Shown here: positions 50,679-61,038 of the stretch, piece after piece
Numbering within the stretch: position 1 is the stretch's first letter
Layout: each line of letters opens with the position of its first letter
NCBI GenBank assembly: GCA_947034885.2
Contig: OX344758.2
Span: 10,480,501-10,544,500, forward strand
From: Thuidium tamariscinum
Lineage: Eukaryota > Streptophyta > Bryopsida > Hypnales > Thuidiaceae
Length of the DNA: 64,000 nucleotides
Reading direction: 5' to 3'
The notes under the pieces: generated by a model
What the model was told of the DNA's origin: nothing
Database searches by the model: none
Seen by the model: only the letters and a program-made list of their open reading frames with translations
Position numbers and translations under genes: made by a program

Positions 50679-50964
50679 AACTAGATACAATTTCAACCAA
50701 TAAAATAGAATAGGATAGAGTAGGATAGTTGAACTTTGACCATAACATTAGATTAGAAACATTCAAAACGTGACTAAAAGAGTTCATTGCTTGGAAGGCT
50801 TTCTTTTAATACCCAATTAGAAAGAAAACTCAATTAGACACAGGACCCGTGTGACAAACTTCTAACTCGAGGGTGGAGTTAGGAACGCTCACACCTACTT
50901 TAATTATTCTTTGATTAGAATCATAATCATGATTTTTTTCCTTAGAGAATTCATGGGCCTTGAA

Positions 50965-51110
50965 CTCTTTGGCTCCTTAAACTTTGTTTGGCTTCCTCAA
51001 CTTCATGACTTCCTTGACTCTTATGGCTTCTTCAACTCCCTACGCTTCCCCAATTCCTTTGGCTTCTCTAACTTCCTTGGCTTTTGATTCTTTCTAGCTT
51101 CTCCAATCCC
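50965..51110. repeat. Degenerate ~23-bp pyrimidine-rich tandem repeat
   Basis: The pattern 'TTGGCTTC.TCAACTTC' recurs about six times with changes, just upstream of the GC-rich island of gene A. Confidence 0.5.
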
Positions 51111-51221
51111 ATGCTCGATCCACTTTGTCCTCTAATCCCTAGTGTGCTCAGGGATGACGAGACGTAGACGCTAACCCACGAACGTCCATTGACATTTGAA
51201 ATTTTGTTTCCGTACGTCCAG

Positions 51222-51770
51222 CGGACGGACGACCAGACACTTCCGCGGACGGCATTTCGGACCGACAGAGTGCGGACGCACGGACGGCCCCGATCGCGCG
51301 GACGGGTTGCAGCTGGCTTGCGGACGCGCGGACGGGTTGCAGGTGGACTGCGAACGGCACCGATCGGACGGTACCGATCGCGCGGACGGGTTCCAGCCGG
51401 GTTGCGGACGCGCGGACGGCCCCGATCGCGCGGCTTGCAGACGCGCGGACGGGTTGCAGGCGGACTGCGGACGCATTGCGAACGAGTGGATGGTGTGGAG
51501 AGCGTCCGCAGGCCGTCCGCAAGCCGTCCGCACTGTGCCCGCTCGTCCGCAGTCCACCGACATAGCGTCCGCAGTCCGTCTACACTCCGTCCGCAGTCCG
51601 TCCGCACCGCCGAATCCGACTGGCGATCAATCCTGGCCGCACGATCTTCCGTGAGTCCGTCCACGCTGAATGCCGTCCGATTTTGATGGAGACGTCGCCC
51701 GCTGTCCGCGAGTATAAGTAGCATCGCGGACGGCTCATTGAGGCACAATCGTCCGCCTTCCGAAGTGGGT
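51222..51770 (+). promoter_or_regulatory. GCGGACG island A with TATAAG box, upstream of gene A
   Basis: A dense CpG-rich island of repeated GCGGACG words, partly as ~30-bp units (GCGCGGACGGGTTGCAG...). In the first half the words read GCGGACG. In the second half (from about 51,505) they read CGTCCGC, so the island is an inverted arrangement. TATAAGTA at 51,713 is followed by another CGCGGACGG and CGTCCGC, and the ATG of gene A lies 219 bp downstream. The long frames across the island on both strands are products of the repeat and not genes. Confidence 0.7.
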
Positions 51771-51931
51771 AATCCAGTGCCTCGAGCTCTGTGAGCCCCT
51801 TTCAACTTGGTGAGATGGTTGTGATTAAAACTTGAATACTTTCATAGTATTGAGTTTTAATTATTATTTGCTTTTGCGGGCCCCGAAATTCCCATCACGC
51901 TAATTTTGAACTTTGGGGTAATTTTATTACC

Positions 51932-53011
51932 ATGCCTCGCAATGATAAACCAAAATCCAGTTCCAAGGGCAAATCCCAAGACATGAATTGGGAGGATTGG
52001 GCAAACCCTTTGTGTGTAGCAGAACCTGGATGGGAGGAGGAGCCGAAGAAATCTTGGGACTGCACAACATGCAAGAAGTACGTCAAAATGACGCACCTCT
52101 CAAAAATGTGGTCAAGAGAACGTGCTGAACAGCAAGTTCGTCGTTGGGAGGGACAAATTTTGACGTGCCTAAGCAAGCAGTTTGTCCACCGGTATGAGGA
52201 AGTCACACGGTCAGCTGAAATACGTGACTCCAAACCAAATGTGATGAACTATTCCAACATGGCCATGGTCTGGGCTGAGATTGTGCTCCACAAAGATGTG
52301 GATTGGCGCACAATTTACGGCAAAAATGTCCACCAACTGCATCGTACTGATGCTGTTATTTATACGAGTTGGACTGGTATAAGTGATTGTATGCCAGAGT
52401 GGTCTAACCGAGGCCAACTTGGATATGCACCGGTTGTATTGCCGGATGCTGAGGATGATTGGTCGGATGAGGAGGAGGAGGAGGAGAAGGATGCTTCAAC
52501 GCCTGTGTCATTTGAAGAGATACCTGGGCGTAGACAAGAACGCGAAGACATCCAATACCAGCAAGAAATGCGAGATGCAATGCAACGAAGTCTCGAGGAT
52601 CGTGGTCGACCACATGGGCATCATGGATTGTATCAACATGACCATGGTGTTTATGGGACACAAAATCGCCAAACTGATCCACACTACAGTAATGACCCTC
52701 GAGGTGGCTATGGCAACTACCAAGGCAGCCAAGGAACCACACATGATTATGGTTCCAACCAAGGTAGTTCTCAGTACTATCCTGGATTCTCTGGAAGTAG
52801 TTCTTATAATGATACACGGCACAGGGGATCTCAGCGTGATGATTCAATTCCTCCTCCAACTTTTGGAGGACCTTACTATGGAAATTATGGGCATGGAGGT
52901 GCATCAAGTGGATCTGGAGACATGTGGGGTGGTGGACCATTTCTCGGGACTTTTGGATCTGGTTCAACTGGCCCAACTCGCAAAGATGACACCGATTCAG
53001 AATCTGAGTGA
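51932..53011 (+). CDS. Gene A: 359-residue protein with GWEEE/CKKYVKM domain, function unknown
   Basis: A single exon starting at ATG in ACCATGCC context, 219 bp after the TATAAG box of island A. The basic N-terminus (1-15) is followed by a ~90-residue domain (33-125: GWEEE, W, CTTCKKYVKM, FVHR, MNYSNMAMVWAEIVLHKDVD) shared with gene C at 62,873. Then come an acidic run (174-187), a stretch matching the ubiquitin-interacting-motif pattern (about 207-223: YQQEMRDAMQRSLED with the A-x3-S core), and a long Gly/Tyr/Ser/His-rich low-complexity tail (227-345) ending in DDTDSESE. I do not recognise the family. The low-complexity tail would suit condensate formation, and the UIM-like helix would suit binding ubiquitin; both are inferences. 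A domesticated transposon protein is another possibility, as similar acidic and Gly/Tyr-rich tails occur in plant transposon-derived proteins. Confidence 0.75.
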   Translation: MPRNDKPKSSSKGKSQDMNWEDWANPLCVAEPGWEEEPKKSWDCTTCKKYVKMTHLSKMWSRERAEQQVRRWEGQILTCLSKQFVHRYEEVTRSAEIRDSKPNVMNYSNMAMVWAEIVLHKDVDWRTIYGKNVHQLHRTDAVIYTSWTGISDCMPEWSNRGQLGYAPVVLPDAEDDWSDEEEEEEKDASTPVSFEEIPGRRQEREDIQYQQEMRDAMQRSLEDRGRPHGHHGLYQHDHGVYGTQNRQTDPHYSNDPRGGYGNYQGSQGTTHDYGSNQGSSQYYPGFSGSSSYNDTRHRGSQRDDSIPPPTFGGPYYGNYGHGGASSGSGDMWGGGPFLGTFGSGSTGPTRKDDTDSESE

Positions 53012-53287
53012 GGGAAAAAAATTTGGAAGATTGTAGCGAAACAATGCTTGCTTTAAAATAGAAATATAGTAATTAGCAATCGATTTTTGTATATTCTTGC
53101 CATAGGATACAGATTGGCATAAGGACGATATGAGGATGTTCGCCATTTTTTGAATACAAATTTTGAGTACGCCTATTTGTAAATTCCGATCCAATTATGT
53201 CCCATTTTCTGTGTGAAGCTTCTATGCTGCCTCCTTATTTACAAAGCTGTGAGTTTGTGTGTTCATTATGTTTGCCCCCAAAACAAA

Positions 53288-55664
53288 TTAACCCTTAAGT
53301 TACCAAGGCATTTTCTGGCTGTAAAACCACTGAAAACTGCCATTTCTGCTGCAATCACTCAAGAAACCTAAAAACACTTTTTTTCTTAGAATCTAACCGT
53401 ACGATCTTGTACTTCACTTCTCTAACAACATGTGGTAAAAATTTCATGAAGTTTGACTGTACGGATTGGAAGATATGAGCATTCAAAGTTGGAAAAGAAA
53501 GTTTTTTTCAACTACGTCCTGCAATTTCAGGTGACTTTCATGGCCATTTCTGGATTTGTTTTGCACTACACACCATGAGGTCAAAATTTTTTATCTTGAA
53601 CATTTGAGTTGAGAGTTGGGGATAAAAATTTTACAATGCCTGAACTTGATTTTCACATAAAAAAAAATTGTTAAGTAGAAGTAGGTCCAAAGTTGAACAA
53701 AATACTGAATTCTTAATAGCCCTTATATTGAATTAAAAAATCATAATCCCAACGGTGGGATTGTTCTTGAAAACAAACTTAAGCTTTTAAAAAAAAAATT
53801 GGTAAAAATTTAAAATTGCATTCAAAAATGAATTCTACAAGTTGTTTTCTGAAGAAGATGCGTAGATTGCCCAAAAAACAAGACTGTCCATAACTTTTTC
53901 ATTTTTAGTCCAAATAGGATGAATCAAAGCTTCAAATGTACACAAAAACTAAATTGGTGATAGGTCTTGCATCAAATTGAAACACATTAATTCCAATGGT
54001 GAAACCGTTTTGAAAAAAAAGAACTAAACCTTATGCAATTCTCTATTCAACTATTAAAATGGATGTAATGCATCTCCTTCTCAAAAGTTTACTATGATTG
54101 CTTGAAAAACAAGAAGATTCATAGCCGTCACAGCGTCTTATCCAATGAAAATAAATTAAGTTTCTCTACGTAGAAAAAAATGCTATTTTAAAAAAAAAAG
54201 GAATTTTAAAAATCATTCATGTTTTTCTTTCTATTGCCTACATTGGGCCTTAGGGGGAATAAATTTTCTCTCAAAATACAATTGAAACAAAATTATATTA
54301 CCAAAAAGGCAAAAACCCAATCAATTTTTCCATACAGAAAAAAGGCCCAAAATTTGTTGCCACAAACTTAGTTGAAGTGTACTTCTTCAATACTTCAATA
54401 CCCCAAACCTTCAAAAGTCCTTGAATATATAGGACTCCTCAGACTCATGGAATTAGTACTTTAGTAGATCTTCACATTTTAAAAAAAAAAAAATAATGAA
54501 CAAGTTCAAAAGGCCGATGCATTTTGAACCCCTATAACCCCAACGGGTTAGGACAAAACACAAATATGTTATAAAATATAAACATTACGATTGTTTAGAA
54601 GTTAGTATCAAAGAAGAATGAGAAGATAATGTAAAGCACAAAAAATAGACACTATCCATCCAGTCGAAGTAAAAAAAAATTCAGATTATTTTTAAATGAA
54701 TGTTGAATATAAATTTTCAATAACTCACCAAAAATTCAATTTCTATTTTTATGGTTTGAAATTCTTTTTGATTGGTCTAAATTCTGTTTTTTATTGACTT
54801 ATAAAGAAATGCAAAATATTCAACCTCTAACAGCACAAGGTATTAAGACAAAATACGAATGTGTCATGAAATATAAGATTTACAACATTTTTGAAGTTAG
54901 CATCAAAGAAGACAATGTACAACACAAAAAGTAGAAAGTACCCATATGATCAAAATCAAAAAATATTTATAGATTCTCTTCAAATGAATTTTCAAGATAG
55001 AACTTCAAAAACTCACCAAAAATACAATTCCTATTTTTAGGGTTTGAAATTCTTTTTCATAGGTCAAAATTCTGTTTTTCATTGATTTATAAAGAAATGC
55101 CAGAAATTCAACCTCTACAAGCCCAACGTATTAAGACAAAATACAAATGCGTTATGAAATATAAGATTTACAACATTTTTGAAGTTAGCATCAAAGAAGA
55201 CAATGTAAAGCACAAAAGTAGAAAGTACCCATATGGTCAAAATTAAAAAATATTCATACATTCTCTTTAAATGATTTCTGAAGATATAACTTCAAAAATT
55301 CACCAAAAATACAATTTCCATTCTTAGGGTTTGAAATTTTTTTACTTTGGTCAAAACTGTGGTTCTTATTGCTTTGTTGAAAAATAAATAGTGTTTATCA
55401 ATGAGAGCCTTAGTACTTCTTCCAAATAGTACGTTCCTCAACACTAAGCAATTTTAGACACTTTGTACTATTTCTCCTTTTTTTGGCTATACCTTTTGTT
55501 TGATCGTACTGATCTTAGTTTTCAATATCAATGTTCAAATGAAACCTAATTTTTTCAAAACCGGGAAGAAAAAAGGTCAAAAAAGTTTTTTTTTGGGTTT
55601 AGTAAATTTTCCCAAAGTAAAGAAGAACTTTCAGAAAATGATCGTTTGAGCAATTAGGGGTTAA
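53288..55664. mobile_element. Long TTAA-bounded repeat region with family-1-like ends, 2.4 kb
   Basis: It starts TTAACCCTTAAGTTACCAAG and ends CAATTAGGGGTTAA. The left ~250 bp are the reverse of the right end of the element at 55,857-56,636 (shared 'AACTTCATGAAATTTTTACCA' strand and 'GTACAAGATC.TACGGTTA'). It may be one long element or several. Inside, about 54,520-55,380 is a tandem of ~290-bp units marked by CATCAAAGAAGACAATGTA at about 54,608, 54,901 and 55,190. No gene. Confidence 0.45.
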
Positions 55665-55856
55665 TGTAGAAGATTGTTCCAAAGTTTTAAAACCTGTCCT
55701 ATTCAATCTATTGAAGAAATAAATAAATAATTTTTTTTTTCCAATGTATTTCACAATTTCGAAGGAATTTCAAAGAAGAAACCTTATGAACATTATGAAC
55801 ATTCAATCTATTATCAATCCATTTGTTTAAAAAAAAAAAATAAATCTATAATCAAT

Positions 55857-56636
55857 TTAACCCCTAAAGGACCATTGTCCCCTCGGGGGACAATTTGGAG
55901 TTCGGGCAGGGTCCGTAGACCTCAATTTTTAATGAATCTTTTTGAAACTTTCTCATAAGATAGGAAAACTGATTAGCTTCATGGGAATGTAAATTTGATT
56001 TCAATTGGTGACCGGGAGAAAAAGTTATACCACAAAAAGGCCAAATTTTCATTTGGCGGGCCGAACTTTACAATTTCTTGAAAAAATAACTTATAGGATT
56101 CATTTTTTAATGCAGTTTTCAGAATTTTTCAAAACAAATTGTTGGACAAGGTTATGTTTACTTTCTAAAACAATCTCACCATTGGGATTATTGTATTTCG
56201 ATCCCATCTTAGAGTTATTAACCATTTAGTTTTTCTTTCAATCTTGGACCTACATCTACTTAACAATTTTTTAAAGAATGAAAATCAAGTGTTTTTTGTG
56301 TGAAATTTTTTGCCTAGACTCTCAACTCAATTTCTTAACACAAGAAATTATAAATTCAAAGTCTATAGTGCAATTTTTTAATACAAATTCCAGTCAAAGT
56401 CATCTGAAATTGCAAACCACAGTTCAAGAAAACTTGTATTTCCAACCTTGAATGCTCATATCTTCCAATCTGTACGGTCAAACTTCATGAAATTTTTACC
56501 ACTTCATCTCAACCAAGTTAAGTACAAGATCCTACGGTTAAATTCTTAAATTTTTTTTTTCTTGGATGAATGCAACAGAATTGGCAATTTTGAGAGTTTT
56601 TTGACAGAAAAAAGGCCTTGGTCCTTTAGGGGTTAA
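55857..56636. mobile_element. 780-bp TTAA-flanked TIR element (family 1 relative)
   Basis: It runs from TTAACCCCTAAAGGACCATT to TTGGTCCTTTAGGGGTTAA; the ends pair over 17 bp including TTAA. Noncoding. Confidence 0.8.
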
Positions 56637-57188
56637 GAAGGATTTCCCAATTATTAATGTTCAATTTTTTTCTTAAATGTAATTGATATAGCAATAGAGT
56701 TATCGATATGGCTGTAACCATGGGTCATGCTTCAAAATTTTTAACTAGAAGTGACACATGTAACCCTAAGATCTTCTAGTGCACAAATTGGGGTCTTGGG
56801 GAAGATGTACACAAAATTTTAGAAAAATTAGTAAGTCCCATAAGGCCATAACGTTCATCTTACAAATCAAAATGGAATTATTCAAAACTTTCCAAGTAGA
56901 TCAAAATCTAAAGAACCAATACTTCAAGGCTTCAAGGGTCAACTCATCATGACAAGTTCAAAAACACCAAATCTCGTAGAAATACTTCAAGGGTGAACTC
57001 ATCATGAGGGGTTCCAAAAGACCAAAACATGCAAAAACAAATGTGAGATAGAAGTGAATTGCACATATATTTGGGAAAATTTGTGATGCACACATCTTTT
57101 TATGACATAGTTGAGGTACATAGGGATATATTTCCTTGCCGGTACATCTATTCAATACTTCTATACTTCTACGTATAACACTAAAATA
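56637..57188. other. 3' flank of the kinase-like gene, nothing recognised
   Basis: AT-rich, with a duplicated CTTCAAGGGT.AACTCATCATGA segment near 56,930 and 56,987. No feature supported. Confidence 0.4.
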
Positions 57189-58685
57189 CTAATATGAATG
57201 GCGGAAATGTTCATCTGGGATAGGCCAATTGTAACCTGGGCCAGTAAATCGTTGGACGATTTTAGTCAAACTTACTGCCCTCTCTACATCTGTAGAACAC
57301 AGAAGTTCCAAATAATTATGAAACACAAGTCCTAACTGATGGTGGCTCCACTTTGTATGTCCTCTGTTATCATGATGAAGCGCCGCGTACTCCTTGGACA
57401 TGCATTGCCTGTTGATCTGTTGAGCTAGTTTACCAACCGCAAACTCCTCTGATTTACGTGATAAATGTGGAATCGTTTCCACATCTATATCTTTTCTATG
57501 CACATACACAATAGACGGATCCACCCACCATCTTCTTTGTAAAGCTTCTTTCTTCTCACTTTCAGATGTGAAAGTGTACAAGGATTTGGGTGGATCACTA
57601 TGTACGGTAGTCATGCCCCAATCGCAAACCCCAATATATACACGTGACTCATCATCCGGAAAGTGAAACATGATGTTGTCCGGCGAGAGATCGTTGTGTA
57701 GATGCCCAGCTTGATGCACCGCATGCAAAATGTGCACCAATGCCCATGCGAGCTCCGTACGTTTCTTTCTCCATCGACCTAGAAAGAATGCTCGATTCAC
57801 CTCTTCGGGTGATGGCTTGGAATAAGCCAATCGAATGTGAATATCATCTGGATAGTCCCTATCCATATTCAACATTTGCCTCAACGTTCCGCCATTCCAC
57901 CAATACATGTACCCTTCATTATTTGTTGCATGTACAGCTGCAAATCGTATAACTCCGTCATGTGGAATCCGCACTGCCATTGACTCGTTCTGGTGTTTCA
58001 ACTTTGCGAGTTGAGGCCTCATGCGTTGTTGATGCAATACCTTCGCTGCAAACTCCCAAGATGCTTGTATCTCAGCACATCCTTCAATTTGCACCCTCTG
58101 GATTGTTGCATAGCCCCCCTTCAACACTGTACTGTCTTGTGGAATCACCCTTGCGGTAATGGGCAATGCCACGAGATGCCGCCGCCCACGTTGCAATTCT
58201 ACAGCTCCTTCATCCGTGTTCCACCAACCCAATGATCCTTGTCCCTTCCGTTTCCTTGCATTCTTTGTAAACGGAGCACATTGTTGTACAAACAAGTCCA
58301 CCTTCAAAATGACTTCTTCAAATGTGGGATCATCCACACGATGTTCCTTCCCGTACTTTGCCAATACCACTTTGGCATTCCACAATGAATCTTGCACCCT
58401 GTTCTGCAGAAACCTTTGAAAGCCCCTCTTCTCCGTTTCATGAATCCATCCTGGAACGTAGAGAGCATCCATCATCCTCTTCGTCATATCCGATTTGAAC
58501 TTCTCAATGCACTCCTCTTCATATCGGATGTACTTGCTATCAAGGGATGCAGTGCTCTCCTCCTCATAAAACTGCACTATGATACGGATGAGATATGCCT
58601 TGCAATCATCCGAGGGCATGTCCTCAATGTCTAGCGACTCTAGCACCACAGGTCTTGCCTTTGCTACCTTCTTTCCTTTCAGCAT
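57189..58685 (-). CDS. Gene K: divergent protein-kinase-like protein, 498 residues
   Basis: A single exon on the minus strand. The first ATG of the frame is at 58,685 (a longer frame to 58,694 has only TTG). Residues 1-170 form an N-terminal region I do not recognise (LFVQQCAPFTKNARKRKGQG, SLGWWNTDEG). The C-terminal part is kinase-like: GGYATIQRV (190-198) as glycine loop, FAAKVL with Lys215, YMYWWNGGTL in the hinge area, HLHNDLSPDNIMF (328-340) as catalytic loop and VCDWG (353-357) as metal site. The catalytic Asp and Asn and the metal Asp are kept. HRD has become HND and DFG has become DWG, and no APE motif is visible, so it is a non-RD kinase-like protein that may or may not be active. 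The substrate is unknown. It has the same island-plus-TATAAG promoter type as genes A and C. Confidence 0.8.
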   Translation of the reverse strand: MLKGKKVAKARPVVLESLDIEDMPSDDCKAYLIRIIVQFYEEESTASLDSKYIRYEEECIEKFKSDMTKRMMDALYVPGWIHETEKRGFQRFLQNRVQDSLWNAKVVLAKYGKEHRVDDPTFEEVILKVDLFVQQCAPFTKNARKRKGQGSLGWWNTDEGAVELQRGRRHLVALPITARVIPQDSTVLKGGYATIQRVQIEGCAEIQASWEFAAKVLHQQRMRPQLAKLKHQNESMAVRIPHDGVIRFAAVHATNNEGYMYWWNGGTLRQMLNMDRDYPDDIHIRLAYSKPSPEEVNRAFFLGRWRKKRTELAWALVHILHAVHQAGHLHNDLSPDNIMFHFPDDESRVYIGVCDWGMTTVHSDPPKSLYTFTSESEKKEALQRRWWVDPSIVYVHRKDIDVETIPHLSRKSEEFAVGKLAQQINRQCMSKEYAALHHDNRGHTKWSHHQLGLVFHNYLELLCSTDVERAVSLTKIVQRFTGPGYNWPIPDEHFRHSY

Positions 58686-58874
58686 TGTGATCAAATCAAT
58701 GATAAGAGTTTAAAAACTCTTGATTTCAAGCACAAAGCAGAAAAGACGTACAAAAAAAGGGCAACAACTTGGCCCCAAATCCCACTCCTAACTTCCCTTA
58801 GAAAGGAGCCAATGGAGGATTAACCACCAAGCTCTCCGCTCTCTCTTGTGAAACACAAGGGGGAAGATAGGAAT

Positions 58875-59063
58875 GCGGTTGCGGACAGGCCGTCCGCCCA
58901 TCTTATACCTTGCGGACGGATCGACCCGTCCGCAACCTCGTCGGGGCCGTCCGATCGCGCTGGCCGTCCGATCGTGGCCGTCCGCCTCACCTCGTCGGGG
59001 CCGTCCGCCTCGTCGTCCTCGGGGCCGTCCGATCAGTGTGGCCGTCCGATACTCTGATCGGGG
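58875..59063 (-). promoter_or_regulatory. GCGGACG island B with TATAAG box, upstream of gene K
   Basis: A GC-rich island of about 190 bp with at least eleven CCGTCCG/CGGACGG words in both orientations (for example GGGGCCGTCCGATC). On the minus strand AGGTATAAGATGGGCGGACG places TATAAG at 58,907-58,902, 222 bp before the ATG of gene K, flanked on both sides by the repeated word. Confidence 0.7.
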
Positions 59064-60654
59064 CCTTATGGCATTTCAACTTCAAAATTTCATAACTAAT
59101 TCTACAAAGCTTTAAAAAATACAAAACCAAATGGGGTACACATCAATTCCACTTGTCTTTTAAGGGAATATTTTTGAGAACTACTTCAAAGAAGTTTTAC
59201 CTACCTATTATTTACTTTTAATCCTTCAAGGCTTCAATGGTCAATTGTCCTTGAAAGATATGTGCAATTAGCATGTAAACCAAGTTCTTTGGAACTTTGT
59301 GGAAGTATGTCAAATTAGTTATGATTTATTGGAGTTGAAATGGCATGGGGACCTAAAATCGCCCACCTCCTAAAATGTACATTGTTTGCACATTGCTCAA
59401 GGGTACAGAAAAACAACATGTTTAAATAACTTACATTTGAAGAAGTGGGTGGTCTTGGATCTTGAGCACTTTTAGGACCCCCTCTCATTTAGTGATTGCA
59501 CAACATGTTTGTACGAGCATTTTTGAGTCTTTAGAATTGTGAATAAAACATTTGTTATGATAAAAACAGGAGTACTTATTATATTCCTAGTATCTTAGTT
59601 TCTTATATATAATATTTTATTTGTAGAATTTGGAAAAAATTGTAGTGTAATAGTATTTACTACTTTAAAAAAATTAACCTTTAAATTGTATGACTATGCG
59701 TAGAATATGTTTGAAAAAAAATATCAATACACAAATCCATTATGAACACTTATGTTTTCATGTGTAAAATAAAACAATGTGGTCTCATTAGTCCTTTATT
59801 ATGTTTATTTTGAAAATGTCAATTCAAATATTATTATGTCTACAAATTTCAATCTATAACCTCTAAACAACGGAAAAAAAATTGAAGCAACTTATAAAAA
59901 TTTGAACATAAATTAGTGCGAACTTCATGGATGGAGTGATTGACTAAAACTTATTTCACTTTCTTCTGATGTAGATGGGATTCTAATTCATGAAAACTTG
60001 AACATAAAATAGTGCAACGATGCTAGTAAATGAGCATGAACACGAGCATGTGAACTCCTAATATGTATATAAGTACTTATACTTCCACCTAAGAAGGTGT
60101 TTATAGTCCTAATACCTATAATATAGGGCCCTATAATATAAATACACTCTTATTATAAAAGGTTTCTATAGTATAAACAACTACATTATAGGTGCATCAT
60201 CTTTGAGGCTTAGAAGCTCACACTCAAGGCATAAATTAGACACCCTAGCCAAATTTCTAGGGGACACCCTGGTCAAAATTTTGGGTGTCAAAAGGACACC
60301 CTTGTCCAATTTTTGGGTGTCCCAAATTTTCCATACATTTTTTTTGGTGAGTTAGAATATTCTGATTATTCTCAATTTTGAAAAATTTGTAATATCAATA
60401 TGAATTTTTTGTTACAAATGAAAAGAGTCACTATATACCATAGCGTACAAAAGAAAACAAACCTACAAGCCGCGACCTTTCATGGCACACCATTTCACCC
60501 AAACTTGTTCAAAGTCAATGGCTTCTATATGAATTTTTGCCATTGCAAGTTTGCAACTCTCATTTCTCCTTCCAAAGTCTCCAATACTAAACTAGAACGT
60601 AAATTAGACTTAATATGATTTTGAGTAGAAAATCCCCTCTCACAAGAAGCTGTG
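59064..60654. other. AT-rich gene-free stretch with dispersed repeats
   Basis: It holds the partner of the 26,230 repeat (59,245-59,510) and a degraded relative (about 60,018-60,225) of the foldback at 28,957. A short triplication GGACACCC.GGTCAAA.TTTTGGGTGTC lies near 60,240-60,330. No gene. Confidence 0.5.
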
Positions 60655-61038
60655 CTAGAGGGAATTACAAGAATACTTTGCCACAGCTTGGACATGTGAG
60701 GCTACCAAAATCTGCTGAAAAAGAAATGGGGCTAAATAGATTGTAGTTGCATTGAAGATCTTCAAATCTGGAAATCGTTGTCGCAACGTCTCTAACACTT
60801 TGAGCACATAAGCCTGTGTAATCACTGTACACCCGTGTAAGGTGCCATCACCACCGAATTCAACTGCATACGGCAATGGTGCATAATGCAATATATTTGA
60901 ATTTACAACTCCTATGGAGTCTTGGAACTGAATTTTACCACCTCGAGAAATGTCCAAGAAATGTGCCACAAATTTTGTATCTGCACCAAACTCCTCATTA
61001 TTTTCTAGTAATCCCTTATTTAAACATTTATAATCTTC
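60655..61038 (-). pseudogene. Fragment resembling a hAT-type transposase
   Basis: An open frame of 127 codons begins directly after an in-frame TGA (61,039-61,041), with no ATG at its head. It includes FGADTKFVAHFLDISRGGKI and TQAYVLKVLETLRQRFPDLK followed by IFNA. The 'L..RFPDL.IFNA' pattern is like that of hAT-related, zinc-finger-862-like transposase proteins as I remember them. Sequence beyond both ends shows no continuation, so it is a truncated relic or one exon. Confidence 0.4.

Larger units (their letters stand above)
46849..50893 (+). mobile_element. 4045-bp solo LTR (or LTR-like element) with 5-bp target duplication
   Basis: It begins TGTGAGCCCTCGAG and ends GAACGCTCACA, so the termini are TGTGAGC/GCTCACA. 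CCTAC directly flanks both sides (46,844-46,848 and 50,894-50,898). TG...CA ends with a 5-bp duplication are the signature of an LTR retrotransposon end. There is no gag or pol frame inside, so a solo LTR is the simplest reading, although 4 kb is long. A TATATAA box in GC-rich context lies near the middle (48,411) as a U3/R promoter would. Short tandem segments follow (48,672 and 48,755). A GCGGACGG-containing array (49,234-49,349) lies further down. Orientation is inferred from the TATA box. Confidence 0.7.

Noticed and set aside
51068..51805. A 245-residue minus-strand open frame and several others on both strands across island A
   Set aside because: The frames exist because the GC-rich repeat lacks stop codons in all frames; the Arg/Pro-rich products simply repeat the DNA word and carry no domain. 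The same applies to frames in islands B and C.
52404..53036. Long frames overlapping gene A on both strands
   Set aside because: Shadows of gene A: they use biased codon positions of its Gly/His/Asp-rich coding sequence and have no motifs of their own.
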